A stretch of DNA of 64,000 nt, taken from the NCBI GenBank assembly GCA_030998225.1, contig JAPYXD010000686.1, positions 4,216,001 to 4,280,000 of the forward strand, read 5' to 3'. Positions within the stretch are counted from its first letter, which is position 1, and the number at the start of each line of letters is the position of its first letter. The DNA is from Diplolepis rosae (taxonomy: Eukaryota > Arthropoda > Insecta > Hymenoptera > Diplolepididae). Of this stretch, positions 20,640 through 34,084 are shown in pieces. The notes beneath the pieces were generated by a model. That model was not told the origin of the DNA. It saw only the letters and a program-made list of their open reading frames with translations, and did no database searches. The translations under genes were made by a program, and so were the position numbers.

Positions 20640-22044
20640 AGCATTTTACCTAATTAAATCGATGCAAGGCAATGTGTGAAAATGCTCGGCACTAAATTCG
20701 GTGTAAATTAATAAAGAAATATCGATATTGAAATGTATAATTCGCTTGAATCAGTGCAAACTAAAATGGGAACGGATGACAATAGATTTAGATTAGATAC
20801 ATAAAGCATTATTTGATATTGAATGTTCAATTCGATTCAATCAGTGCAAACCCGTTACTGAGACGGTTAGCACCGGATTTAAATAAATGAATGAAGAATT
20901 ATTTGATATTGAATGTTCTATTCGATTGAATCAGTGCAAACCCGTTACTGAGACGGTTAGCACCGGATTTAGATAAATGAATGAAGAATTATTTGATATT
21001 GAATATTCTATTCGATTGAATCAGTGCAAACCCATTATTGAACGGTTAGCACTAAATTCAGTATAATTGAATAAAGAAATATCGACATGAGAATGTTTTT
21101 ATTTAGTTGAATTAGTGCAAACCCGTTACTGAGACGGTTAGCACCGGATTTAGATAAATGAACGAAGAATTATTTGATACTGAATGTTCTATTCTATTGA
21201 ATCAGTGCAAAACCGTTACTGAGACGGTTAGCACCGGATTTAGATAAATGAACGAAGAATTATTTGATATTGAATATTCTATTCTATTGAATCAGTGCAA
21301 ACCCGTTACTGAGACGGTTAGCACCGGATTTAGATTAGATGAATAAAGAATTATTGGTATTAAATGTTCTATTCGATTGAGATAGTGCAAACCCATTATT
21401 GAGACGGTTAGCACCGGGTTTTGATATTGAATGTTCTATTCGATTGAATCAGTGCAAACCCGTTACTGAGACGGTTACCACCGGATTCAGATAAATGAAT
21501 AAAGCATTATTTGATATTGAATGTTCAATTCGATTCAATCAGTGCAAACCCGTTACTGAGACGGTTAGCACCGGATTTAGATAAACGAACGAAGAATTAT
21601 TTGATATTGAATATTCTATTCGATTGAATCAGTGCAAACCCATTATTGAACGGTTAGCAATAAATTCAGTATAATTGAATAAAGAAATATCGATATGAGA
21701 ATGGTTTTATTTAGTTGAATTAGTGCAAACCCGTTGCTGAGACGGTTAGCACTAATTTCAGTATGGATGAATAAAGAAATATCGATATTAAAATGTTTTA
21801 TTTAATTGAATTAATGCAAACCCACTATTGAACGATTAGCACTGAATTCAGTATACTTGAATAAATAAATATTGATATGAAAATGTTTTATTTAATTGAA
21901 TTAGTGCAAACCCATTATCGAACAGTTAGCATTAAATTCAGTATAATTGAATACAGAAATATTGATATGAAAATGTTTTATTTTAATTGAATTAGTGCAA
22001 ACCCGTTATTGAACGGTTAGCACTGAATTCAGTATAATTGAATA
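20640..22044 (+). repeat. 90-bp satellite array, block 1 (diverged left edge)
   Basis: About 15 monomers. The first, at 20,640-20,770, is badly decayed and blends into unique sequence. Most monomers from about 20,820 to 21,640 are a distinct variant: they read GTTACTGAGACGGTTAGCACC in place of ATTATTGAACGGTTAGCACT and have GATTTAGATAAATGAA where the others have ATTCAGTATAATTGAA. From about 21,640 the main variant takes over. Diverged edge monomers are typical of satellites kept uniform internally by unequal exchange. The array is broken on the right by retrotransposon copy 1. Confidence 0.93.
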
Positions 22045-23787
22045 AGCAACAGGACACAACACATTACAGCGACACTAAACATAACACACCTAACAACCGA
22101 GAGAGCGTTCTGTGGGCGGGCAGGGTCTCGCCGAGGTGAACGCATGAGTCCAAGCACGGAGCAGACGCGTCCTGCAGCCCACCAACGGTAGTAGCCGCAA
22201 GGACTCTGCCAGCAGTAGGGCTGTTGCCGTCAGGATGGTTGCCAAGGGAGCCCTATAGACGGGCTTTTCCCTAGTGATGGGCCTGCCGGGCGCACGTGCC
22301 ACGACGGTTGTTCTGCGACTTTCAGGCGCGTGAGGACGCGGTATGGAGCGAAAGCATCAGGGGACCTTGAACAGGTCTCTTGATGCCGAATGAACGTACA
22401 CGGAGTGAATGCGGGGGGCCCCTAATCGGGGTATCGCCCCAAATGCGTATGCGGCGATGACGCTGAACTTCCCATGTGCGCTCTTGCGGTCACACCACAA
22501 TCACATGCACGACACCGACACCCACACACACCAGAATGAATGGGACGCTGAGTCAATGAGGCTGCGGCCGGCGCCTGGTGGATATTCCCGATAGACTAGC
22601 CAAGGGAGGAGTAGTAGCCTCTCGACCAGGGTAGGACGCGATGTCAGTACTTCACCTCTGTGGAAGTAATATGGGTAACCGTAAGTCCCTCCGATGTTCG
22701 ACCGCGAAGGGCAAAGATCCCGTGAAACCACATGTTAATCTGGGAAAACCGCTCACGATCCTACTGTCTGGAGCCAATGTCGGGGTTGAAATCATGGACG
22801 TCCGGGCGCAGGAATGAAGGATTACCTGGTCAGTATTTCCTCATATCCGACGCTGCGTAGGATAAATCGCACACCGTCTAGCCTTCAGCTCCTGAAGGAG
22901 CAAAGTACAAAGATGGAAAAGTTGGCCAGGGCTCTCAGTGTCATCCAGCAGGGTATGCTGAGAAATAACCCTGGCCACGTAAAGGACAGTGTTAACGAGG
23001 CATCAGAGGTGTTGAGCGGAATGCTCAACACCCACAAATGTCTTGTAGAAAGCGGGATGGAAATCCAGAAGAAGCTGGAATCCCACCCCGCCTCAAAAAA
23101 GATGGGTATCTTCCGGAGACTGCGCTCTGCGTCTCTGGGAGATACCCCCAAGAAGCTGACAAAGGGGGAGAAGAGGGTTGCTCCTTCTCCCCGAAGATCG
23201 GCTCCCCAAGAAAGGGAAGGCGGCATATCGCCGTCTTATGCTGCGGCCACCAGAGGCCAGACCCCGAAAAAGGATGGGGAATGGCAGCTGGTGGAGAAGA
23301 AGAAGAAGAAAAAAAAAGAGAAGAAGAAGAAAGAGGTTCCTGTGCCCTCTGCGCAGGAACACAACACAAAGGGAAAGTTGCCGAGGCGCTCCCCGGCCGC
23401 GAGGTCGGGCGACGCCATCAAGGTGTCGGCGAAGGACGGCCAGTCCTACGCCGAAATCTTGAGGGAAATGAAGGCGAAGGTCGACCCCCAGAAGGCAGGA
23501 CTTGAGGTCCTGTCTATCCGGAGGACCAGGAAGGAAGAAGTCCTTTTGGTCCTCAAAAAGGGGGGAGACGTTTCGGCCTTCCGAAAGGAGCTCGACCTGG
23601 CGGTCGGGGAAAGGGCGCAAATTTCAGCCCTGGTCTCGACGAGGTCCCTCGAAATTAGGGACCTCGACGAGACCGTTGAAAAAGAAGAGGTTGTGTCTGC
23701 CCTGTGCTTGGCATTGGGCAGACCAGCTTTTGAGGGGTCCTGCAGGCTCTTCACCCGCTTTGGTGGGGTGCAGACTGCAGTGATCCG
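22045..23787 (+). mobile_element. R1-clade retrotransposon copy 1: 5' part only
   Basis: It begins inside the 5' UTR (about 54 bases shorter than copy 3) directly after GTATAATTGAATA of a satellite monomer, the same monomer position used by copies 2 and 3. It carries diverged 5' UTR sequence, then a 368-bp internal deletion at 22,883/22,884 relative to copy 3 that removes the end of the 5' UTR and the ORF1 start. ORF1 follows and stops abruptly at 23,787, where satellite resumes in mid-monomer at GCACTAAATTC. ORF2, 3' UTR and poly(A) are missing. Retrotransposition normally truncates 5' ends, so the lost 3' end points to a later deletion or unequal exchange within the array. Confidence 0.88.
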
Positions 23788-23794
23788 GCACTAA
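22884..23794 (+). pseudogene. ORF1 (gag-like) fragment of copy 1
   Basis: The frame matches copy 3 ORF1 from LQLLKEQS to the block LFTRFGGVQTAV and then runs into satellite, ending by chance at a TAA. The original start codon lies in the deleted segment; the open frame extends upstream only through 5' UTR sequence. The Lys/Glu-rich low-complexity region (EKKKKKKKEKKKK) is present, the zinc knuckles are not. Divergence from copies 2 and 3 is much larger than between those two, so this is an older or different lineage of the family. Confidence 0.8.
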
Positions 23795-26700
23795 ATTCAG
23801 TATAACTGAATGAAGATATATTCATATGAAAATGTTTTATTAAATTGAATTAGTGCAACCCATTATTCAACTGTTAGCACTGAATTCATTATAATTGAAT
23901 AAAGAAATATTGAAATTAAAATGTTTTATTTTAATTGAATTAGTGCAAACCCATTATTGAAGGGTTAGCACTGAATTCATTATAATTGAATGAACAAATA
24001 TTGATTTTAAAATGTTTTATTTTAATTGAATTAGTGCAAACCCGTTATTGAACGGTTCGCACTGAATTCAGTATTATTGAATAAAGAAATATTGATATAA
24101 AAATGTATTATTAAATTGAATTAGTGCAACCCATTATTGAACTGTTAGCACTGAATTCAGTATAACTGAATAAAGAAATATTGATATGAAAATGTTTTAT
24201 TTAGTTGAATTAGTGCAAACCCATGATCGAACGGTTAGCACTAAATTCAGTATAATTGAATAAAGATATATTGATATGAAAATGTTTTATTTAATTGAAT
24301 TAGTGCAACCCATTATTGAACTGTTAGCACAGAATTCAGTATAATTGAATAAAGAAATATTGAAATTAAAATGTTTTATTTTAATTTTATTAGTGCAAAC
24401 CCATTATTGAACGGTAAGCCCTAAATTCAGTATAATTGAATATAGAAATATCGATATGAGAATCTTTTTATTTATTTGATTCGTGCAAACCCCTTATTGA
24501 ACGGTTAGCACTAAATTCAGTATAATTGAATAAAGAAATATTGATATGAAAATGTTTTATTTAGTTGAATTAGTGCAAACCCATAATTGAACGGTTAGCA
24601 CTAAATTCAGTATAATTGAATAAAGAAATATTGATATGAAAATATTTTATTTTATTGAATTAATGCAATTCCATTATCGAACGGTTAGCATTAAACTCAG
24701 TATAATTGAATAAAGAAAAATTGATATGATAATGTTTTATTTAATTGAATTAATGCAAACCCATTATCGAACGTTTACCATTAAATGCAGTATAATTGAA
24801 TATAGAAAAATTGATATGATAATGTTTTATTTAATTGAATTATTGCAAACCCATTATTGAACGGTTAGCACTAAATTCATTATAATTGAAAAAAGAAATA
24901 TTGATTTGAAAATGTTTTATTTTAATTGAATTAGTGCAAACCCGTTATTGAACAATTAGCACTAAATTCATTATAATTGAATAAAGAAAAATTGATATGA
25001 AAATGTTTTATTTTAATTGAATTAGTGCAAACCCATTATTGAACGGTTAGCATTAAATTCTGTATAATTGAATAAAGAAATATTGATATGAAAATGTTTT
25101 ATTTTAATTGAATTAGGGCAAACCCATTATCGAACGGTTACCATTAAATTTAGTATAATTGAATAAAGAAAAATTGGTATGATAATGTTTTATTTAATTG
25201 AATTAATGCAAACCCATTATTGAACAGTTAGCACTAAATTCAGTATAATTGAATAAAGATATATTGAAATTAAAATGTTTTATTTTAATTGAATTAGGGC
25301 AAACCCATTATTGATAGGTTAGCACTAAATTCAGTATAACTGAATAAAGATATATTGATATGAAAATGTTTTATTTTAATTGAATTAGTGCAAACCCAGT
25401 ATTGAACGGTTAGCACTAAATTCAGTACCATTGAATAAAGAAATATTAATATGAAAATGTTTTATTTAGTTGAATTAGTGCAAACCCATTATTGAAGGGT
25501 TAGCACTGAATTCATTATAATTGAATGAACAAATATTGATAATAAAATGTTTTATTTTAATTGAATTAGTGCAAACCCATTATTGAACGGTTAGCACTGA
25601 ATTCATTATAATTGAATAAAGAAAAATTGGTATGATAATGTTTTATTTAATTGAATTAATGCAAACCCATTATTGAACAGTTAGCACTAAATTCAGTATA
25701 ATTGAATAAAGATATATTGAAATTAAAATGTTTTATTTTAATTGAATTAGGGCAAACCCATTATTGATAGGTTAGCACTAAATTCAGTATAACTGAATAA
25801 AGATATATTGATATGAAAATGTTTTATTTTAATTGAATTAGTGCAAACCCAGTATTGAACGGTTAGCACTAAATTCAGTATTATTGAATAAAGAAATATT
25901 AATATGGAAATGTTTTATTTAGTTGAATTAGTGCAAACCCATTATTGAAGGGTTAGCACTGAATTCATTATAATTGAATGAACAAAAATTGATATTAAAA
26001 TGTTTTATTTTAATTGAATTAGTGCAAACCCGTTATTGAACGGTTAGCACTGAATTCATTTTAATTGAATATAGAAATATCGATATGAGAATGTTTTTAT
26101 TTATTTGAATTGGTGCAAACTCCTTATTTTACGGTTAGCATTAAATTCAGTATAATTGAATAAAGAAAAATTGATATGATAAAGTTTTATTTAATCTAAT
26201 TAATGCAAACCCATTAGTAAACGGTTAGCACTAATTAAAGTATAATTGAATAAAGAAAAATTGTTATGTTAATGTTTTATTTAATTGAATTAATGCAATT
26301 CCATTATTGAACGGTTAGCACTGAATTCAGTATAGTTGAATAAAGAAATATTGATATGAAAATATTTTATTTAATTGAATTAATGCAATTCCATTATTGA
26401 ACGGTTAGCATTAAACTCAGTATAATTGAATAAAGAAAAATTGATATGAAAATATTTTATTTAATTGAATTAATGCAATTCCATTATTGAACGGTTAGCA
26501 CTGAATTCATTATAATTGAAAAAAGAAATATTGATTTGAAAATGTTTTATTTTAATTGAATTAGTGCAAACCCGTTATTGAACAATTAGCACTAAATTCA
26601 TTATAATTGAATAAAGAAAAATTGATATGAAAATGTTTTATTTAATTGAATTAGTGCAAACCCATTATTGAACGGTTAGCACTGAATTCAGTATAATTGA

Positions 26701-29700
26701 ATAAAGAAATATTGATATGAAAATATTTTATTCAATTTAATTAATGCAATTCCATTATTGAACGGTTAGCACTAAATTCATTATAATTGAATAAAGAAAA
26801 ATTGAAATGAAAATGTTTTATTTAATTGAATTAATGCAAACCCATTATTGAACAGTTAGCACTAAATTCAGTATAATTGAATAAAGATATATTGAAATTA
26901 AAATGTTTTATTTTAATTGAATTAGGGCAAACCCATTATTGATAGGTTAGCACTAAATTCAGTATAATTGAATAAAGATATATTGAAATTAAAATGTTTT
27001 ATTTCAATTGAATTAGGGCAAACCCCTTATTGAACGGTTAGCACTAAATTCAGTATTATTGAATAAAGAAATATTAATATGGAAATGTTTTATTTAGTTG
27101 AATTAGTGCAAACCCATTATTGAAGGGTTAGCACTGAATTCATTATAATTGAATGAACAAACATTGATATTAAAATGTTTTATTTTAATTGAATTAGTGC
27201 AAACCCCTTATTTTACGGTTAGCATTAAATTCAGTATAATTGAATAAAGAAAAATTGATATGATAAAGTTTTATTTAATCTAATTAATGCAAACCCATTA
27301 GTAAACGGTTAGCACTAATTTCAGTATAATTGAATAAGGAAATATTGATATGAAAATATTTTATTTAATTGAATTAATGCAATTCCATTATTGAACGGTT
27401 AGCACTAAATTCATTATAATTGAAAAAAGAAATATTGATTTGAAAATGTTTTATTTTAATTGAATTAGTGCAAACCCGTTATTGAACAATTAGCACTAAA
27501 TTCATTATAATTGAATAAAGAAAAATTGATATGAAAATGTTTTATTTAATTGAATTAGTGCAAACCCATTATTGAACGGTTAGCACTAAATTCAGTATAA
27601 TTGAATAAAGAAATATTGATATGAAAATATTTTATTTAATTTAATTAATGCAATTCCATTATTGAACGGTTAGCACTAAATTCATTATAATTGAATAAAG
27701 AAAAATTGATATGAAAATGTTTTATTTAATTGAATTAATGCAAACCCATTATCGAACGGTTACCATTAAATGCAGTATAATTGAATAAAGAAAAATTGAT
27801 ATGATAATGCTTTATTTAATTGAATTAATGCAAACCCATTATTGAACAGTTAGCACTAAATTCAGTATAATTGAATAAAGATATATTGAAATTGAAATGT
27901 TTTATTTTAATTGAATTAGGGCAAACCCATTATCGAACGGTTACCATTAAATTTAGTATAATTGAATAAAGAAAAATTGGTATGATAATGTTTTATTTAA
28001 TTGAATTAATGCAAACCCATTATTGAACAGTTAGCACTAAATTCAGTATAATTGAATAAAGATATATTGAAATTAAAATGTTTTATTTTAATTGAATTAG
28101 GGCAAACCCATTATCGAACGGTTACCATTAAATGCAGTATAATTGAATAAAGAAAAATTGATATGAAAATGTTTTATTTAGTTGAATTAGTGCAAACCCA
28201 TAATTGAACGGTTAGCACTAAATTCAGTATAATTGAATAAAGAAATATTGATATGAAAATATTTTATTTAATTTAATTAATGCAATTCCATTATTGAACG
28301 GTTAGCACTAAATTCATTATAATTGAATAAAGAAAAATTGATATGAAAATGTTTTATTTAATTGAATTAATGCAAACCCATTATCGAACGGTTACCATTA
28401 AATGCAGTATAATTGAATAAAGAAAAATTGATATGATAATGCTTTATTTAATTGAATTAATGCAAACCCATTATTGAACAGTTAGCACTAAATTCAGTAT
28501 AATTGAATAAAGATATATTGAAATTGAAATGTTTTATTTTAATTGAATTAGGGCAAACCCATTATCGAACGGTTACCATTAAATTTAGTATAATTGAATA
28601 AAGAAAAATTGGTATGATAATGTTTTATTTAATTGAATTAATGCAAACCCATTATTGAACAGTTAGCATTAAATTCAGTATAATTGAATAAAGAAAAATT
28701 GATATGAAAATATTTTATTTAATTGAATTAATGCAATTCCATTATTGAACGGTTAGCACTGAATTCAGTATAGTTGAATAAAGAAATATTGATATGAAAA
28801 TATTTTATTTAATTGAATTAATGCAATTCCATTATTGAACGGTTAGCATTAAACTCAGTATAATTGAATAAAGAAAAATTGATATGAAAATATTTTATTT
28901 AATTGAATTAATGCAATTCCATTATTGAACGGTTAGCATAAAACTCAGTATAATTGAAAAAAGAAATATTGATTTGAAAATGTTTTATTTTAATTGAATT
29001 AGTGCAAACCCGTTATTGAACGGTTAGCACTGAATTCAGTATTATTGAATAAAGAAAAATTGATATGAAAATGTTTTATTTAATTGAATTAGTGCAAACC
29101 CATTATTGAACGGTTAGCACTAAATTCAGTATAATTGAATAAAGGAATATTGATATGAAAATGTTTTATTTTAATTGAATTAGTGCAAACCCAGTATTGA
29201 ACGGTTAGCACTAAATTCAGTATTATTGAATAAAGAAATATTAATATGGAAATGTTTTATTTAGTTGAATTAGTGCAAACCCATTATTGAAGGGTTAGCA
29301 CTGAATTCATTATAATTGAATGAACAAACATTGATATTAAAATGTTTTATTTTAATTGAATTAGTGCAAACCCGTTATTGAACGGTTAGCACTGAATTCA
29401 TTTTAATTGAATAAAGAAATATCGATATGAGAATGTTTTTATTTATTTGAATTGGTGCAAACCCCTTATTTTACGGTTAGCATTAAATTCAGTATAATTG
29501 AATAAAGAAAAATTGATATGATAAAGTTTTATTTAATCTAATTAATGCAAACCCATTAGTAAACGGTTAGCACTAATTAAAGTATAATTGAATAAAGAAA
29601 TATTGATATGAAAATACTTTATTTAATTGAATTAATGCAATTCCATTATTGAACGGTTAGCACTGAATTCAGTATAATTGAATAAAGAAATATTGATATG

Positions 29701-32214
29701 AAAATATTTTATTTAATTGAATTAATGCAATTCCATTATTGAACGGTTAGCATTAAACTCAGTATAATTGAATAAAGAAAAATTGATATGAAAATATTTT
29801 ATTTAATTGAATTAATGCAATTCCATTATTGAACGGTTAGCATTAAACTCAGTATAATTGAATAAAGAAATATTGATATTAAAATGTTTTATTTTAATTG
29901 AATTAGTGCAAACCCGTTATTGAACGGTTAGCACTGAATTCAGTATTATTGAATAAAGAAAAATTGATATGAAAATGTTTTATTTAATTGAATTAGTGCA
30001 AACCCATTATTGAACGGTTAGCACTGAATTCAGTATAATTGAATAAAGAAATATTGATATGAAAATATTTTATTCAATTTAATTAATGCAATTCCATTAT
30101 TGAACGGTTAGCACTAAATTCATTATAATTGAATAAAGAAAAATTGAAATGAAAATGTTTTATTTAATTGAATTAATGCAAACCCATTATTGAACAGTTA
30201 GCACTAAATTCAGTATAATTGAATAAAGATATATTGAAATTAAAATGTTTTATTTTAATTGAATTAGGGCAAACCCATTATTGATAGGTTAGCACTAAAT
30301 TCAGTATAATTGAATAAAGATATATTGAAATTAAAATGTTTTATTTTAATTGAATTAGGGCAAACCCCTTATTGAACGGTTAGCACTAAATTCAGTATTA
30401 TTGAATAAAGAAATATTAATATGGAAATGTTTTATTTAGTTGAATTAGTGCAAACCCATTATTGAAGGGTTAGCACTGAATTCATTATAATTGAATGAAC
30501 AAACATTGATATTAAAATGTTTTATTTTAATTGAATTAGTGCAAACCCCTTATTTTACGGTTAGCATTAAATTCAGTATAATTGAATAAAGAAAAATTGA
30601 TATGATAAAGTTTTATTTAATCTAATTAATGCAAACCCATTAGTAAACGGTTAGCACTAATTTCAGTATAATTGAATAAGGAAATATTGATATGAAAATA
30701 TTTTATTTAATTGAATTAATGCAATTCCATTATTGAACGGTTAGCACTAAATTCATTATAATTGAAAAAAGAAATATTGATTTGAAAATGTTTTATTTTA
30801 ATTGAATTAGTGCAAACCCGTTATTGAACAATTAGCACTAAATTCATTATAATTGAATAAAGAAAAATTGATATGAAAATGTTTTATTTAATTGAATTAG
30901 TGCAAACCCATTATTGAACGGTTAGCAGTAAATTCAGTATAATTGAATAAAGAAATATTGATATGAAAATGTTTTATTTAGTTGAATTAGTGCAAACCCA
31001 TAATTGAACGGTTAGCATTAAACTCAGTATAATTGAATAAAGAAAAATTGATATGATAATGTTTTATTTAATTGAATTAATGCAAACCCATTATCGAACG
31101 TTTACCATTAAATGCAGTATAATTGAATAAAGAAAAATTGATATGATAATGTTTTATTTAATTGAATTAATGCAAACCCATTATTGAACGGTTAGCACTA
31201 AATTCATTATAATTGAAAAAAGAAATATTGATTTGAAAATGTTTTATTAAATTGAATTAGTGCAACCCATTATCGAACGGTTAGCATTAAATTCAGTAGA
31301 ATTGAATAAAGGAATATTGATATTAAAATGTTTTATTTTAATTGAATTAGTGCAAACCCGTTATTGAACAATTAGCACTAAATTCATTATAATTGAATAA
31401 AGAAAAATTGATATGAAAATGTTATATTTAATTGAATTAGTGCAAACCCATTATTGAACGGTTAGCACTAAATTCAGTATAATTGAATAAAGAAAAATTG
31501 ATATGATAATGTTTTATTTAATTGAATTAATGCAAACCCATTATCGAACGGTTACCATTAAATGCAGTATAATTGAATAAAGAAAAATTAATATGATAAT
31601 GTTTTATTTAATTGAATTAATGCAAACCCATTATTGAACAGTTAGCACTAAATTCAGTATAATTGAATAAAGATATATTGAAATTAAAATGTTTTATTTT
31701 AATTGAATTAGGGCAAACCCATTATTGAACGGTTAGCACTAAATTCACTATAACTGAATAAAGATATATTGATATGAAAATGTTTTATTTTAATTGAATT
31801 AGTGCAAACCCAGTATTGAACGGTTAGCACTAAATTCAGTATTATTGAATAAAGAAATATTAATATGGAAATGTTTTATTTAATTGAATTAGTGCAACCC
31901 ATTATTGAACTGTTAGCACAGAATTCAGTATAATTGAATAAAGAAATATTGAAATTAAAATGTTTTATTTTAATTTTATTAGTGCAAACCCATTATTGAA
32001 CGGTAAGCCCTAAATTCAGTATAATTGAATATAGAAATATCGATATGAGAATCTTTTTATTTATTTGATTCGTGCAAACCCCTTATTGAACGGTTAGCAC
32101 TAAATTCAGTATAATTGAATAAAGAAATATTGATATGAAAATGTTTTATTTAGTTGAATTAGTGCAAACCCATAATTGAACGGTTAGCACTAAATTCAGT
32201 ATAATTGAATAAAG
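23788..32214 (+). repeat. 90-bp satellite array, block 2
   Basis: About 94 monomers of 89-91 bp in one orientation. The shared frame is a poly-purine AATAAAGAAATATTGATATG segment, a T-rich TGTTTTATTT segment, then a dyad with GTGC (or ATGC, GGGC) on one side and GCAC (or GCAT) on the other around AACC...GGTT. Several monomer types recur, distinguished by TGCAATTCC, GGGCAAACCC or GTGCAACCC, in long repeated orders: for example the run around 26,880-27,400 recurs 3,342 bp later at 30,220-30,740. No gene is inserted in this block. Confidence 0.96.
32199..32214 (+). repeat. Target site duplication, left copy (copy 2)
   Basis: GTATAATTGAATAAAG, repeated exactly at 37,488-37,503 after the poly(A). 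A single copy of the same stretch in identical surroundings occurs at 40,730-40,745, the empty paralogous site. Confidence 0.92.
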
Positions 32215-32684
32215 CCTCCCGACCAGGGTAGGACGCGATGTCAGTACCTTACCTCTGTGGAAGTAATATGGGTAAATGTAAGTCCCTCCGGTGTTCGGCC
32301 GCGAAGGGCAAAGATCCCGTGAAACCACATGTTAAACTGGGAAAACCGCTCACGTTTCTACTGTCTGGAGCCAATTTCGGGGTTGAAATCATGGACGCCC
32401 GGGCGCAGGAATGAAGGATTACCTGGTCAGTATTTCCTTATACCCGACGATGCGTAGGATAAATCGCACACCGTCTAGCCTGAAGTCCGGGTCAGGTGTC
32501 GGGGCGGACCCGGCACCGCTCGGTCGATAGGGGTGACGTTAAACCTTTAGCATCATTATGGCGCGGGCCTATCCCGTAACCTTTTTTACTAGCTTCATAT
32601 AATGTGCCGATAGGATCGACCATCCGATAAGCCGCTTCTCGGTTTCGGTGCACATAACTAGGGATCTATACAGGCGGGGATAGT

Positions 32685-32704
32685 AGCCCTACTGCGGTAG
32701 GGCT
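32685..32704 (+). promoter_or_regulatory. Hairpin in 5' UTR just before ORF1 (copy 2)
   Basis: A perfect 8-bp stem (AGCCCTAC/GTAGGGCT) with a TGCG tetraloop, about 40 bases before the ORF1 ATG. The identical structure is in copy 3 at 52,022-52,041. It could affect translation or RNP formation; no function is shown. Confidence 0.5.
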
Positions 32705-32745
32705 CCCATGATGGGCGAACCGTCTCAAGACACGACGACATTAAT

Positions 32746-34084
32746 ATGAATTTTAAAAATTTTGAAAAAAATAAAGGAGATGAAGCGGTGAAGGCGCCTG
32801 ATGCGCAGTCACACACTCCTCCAGGGGCTGATGGATGGAAAGACGTCCTTCAGCTCCTGAAGGAGCAAAGTAAGAAAATGGAGAGGTTGGCCAGGGCTCT
32901 CAGCGTTATCCAGCAGGGTATGCTGAGAAACAACCCTGGCCATGTTAAGGACAGTGTGAGTGAGGCTACGGAGGTGTTGAGCGGAATGCTCAACACCCAC
33001 AAGTGCTTACTAGAGAGCGGGGTGGAAATCCAGAAAAGGATGGAATCCCACCCCGCCGTCAAAAAGATGGGTATCTTCCGGAGACTGCGCTCTGCGTCTC
33101 TGGGAGATACCCCAAAAAGCTGACAAAGGGGGAGAAGAGGGTTGCTCCTTCTCCCCCCGAAGATCGGCTTCCCAAGAAAGGGAAGGGCGGCATACCGCCA
33201 ACTTACGCTGCGGCCACCAGAAGCCAAACCCCAAAAAAGGATGGGGAATGGCAGCTGGTGGAGAAGAAAAAAAGAAAAAAATAAAAAAAGAGAAGAAAAA
33301 AGAGGTTCCTGTGCCATCTGCGCAGGAACCTAAAACAAAGGTGAAGTTGGCGATGCGCTCTCCGGCCGCACGGTCGGGCGACGCTATCAGGGTGTCGGCG
33401 AGGGATGGAGAGTCCTACGCCGATATCCTGAAGGCTATGAAGGCGAAAGTAAACCCCCAAAACGCAGGGGCGGAGGTCCTCTCCATTCGGAGAACCAGGA
33501 GGGAGGAGATTCTCCTGGTCCTCAGAAAGGGGGGTGACGTCTCGACCTTCGAAAAGGCGCTCGACCAGGCGGTCGGAGAGAAGGCCGAAGTTAAATCTTT
33601 GGTCTCGAAGAGGTCCCTTGAAGTTAGGGACCTCGACGAGACAGTCACAAGAGAAGAGGTTGTTGCAGCGCTTTGCATCGCACTGGGCAAGCCAGACCTC
33701 GGTGACCAGTGCAGGCTGTACAAACGCTTTGGCGGTGTGCAGACTGCGGTGGTCCGTTTAACCGAGGCGGACGCCCAGAGCTTGCTCGGGCTTGGTAGAC
33801 TAAGGGTAGGGTGGGTGAACTGCCGCATCCGAGAGCATGTCGTGGTTGCCCGGTGCTTCAGGTGCCAGGGATACAGCCATGTGTCGCGTGGCTGCGCGCT
33901 TCCAGGCAGGAAGGATGCCTGCTGGAGGTGTGGGGGCGCGTCACACGTGGCCAAGGAGTGCAAGGCTCCCCCTCGGTGCCTGACTTGTACTGATAGGGGC
34001 GAAAAAGATGTCGCCCATGCTTCGGGGAGCGGTTCTTGCCCAATATTCAGGGCGGAGCTCCGGAGGTTGAGAGGTGGAAAGTGA
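32746..34084 (+). pseudogene. ORF1 (gag-like, zinc-knuckle protein) of copy 2, two frameshifts
   Basis: Homologous over its whole length to the intact 446-residue ORF1 of copy 3. Two one-base losses in A runs (near 33,113 and 33,270) shift the frame after residue 124 and again in the Lys-rich region; the rest stays open to the TGA at 34,082-34,084. It binds element RNA to form the retrotransposition particle, going by the family. One first-knuckle residue differs from copy 3 (GYSH instead of GYGH), a further small change that leaves the Cys and His ligands in place. Confidence 0.85.

Noticed and set aside
20391..20640. Second LTR starting TGTTACGTAC, resembling the LTR edge at 63,154
   Set aside because: Similarity stops after about 8 bases and no matching LTR end follows.
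23280..23335. AAG/GAA-rich stretch as an independent microsatellite
   Set aside because: It encodes the Lys-rich region conserved in ORF1 of all array copies, so it is part of the gene.
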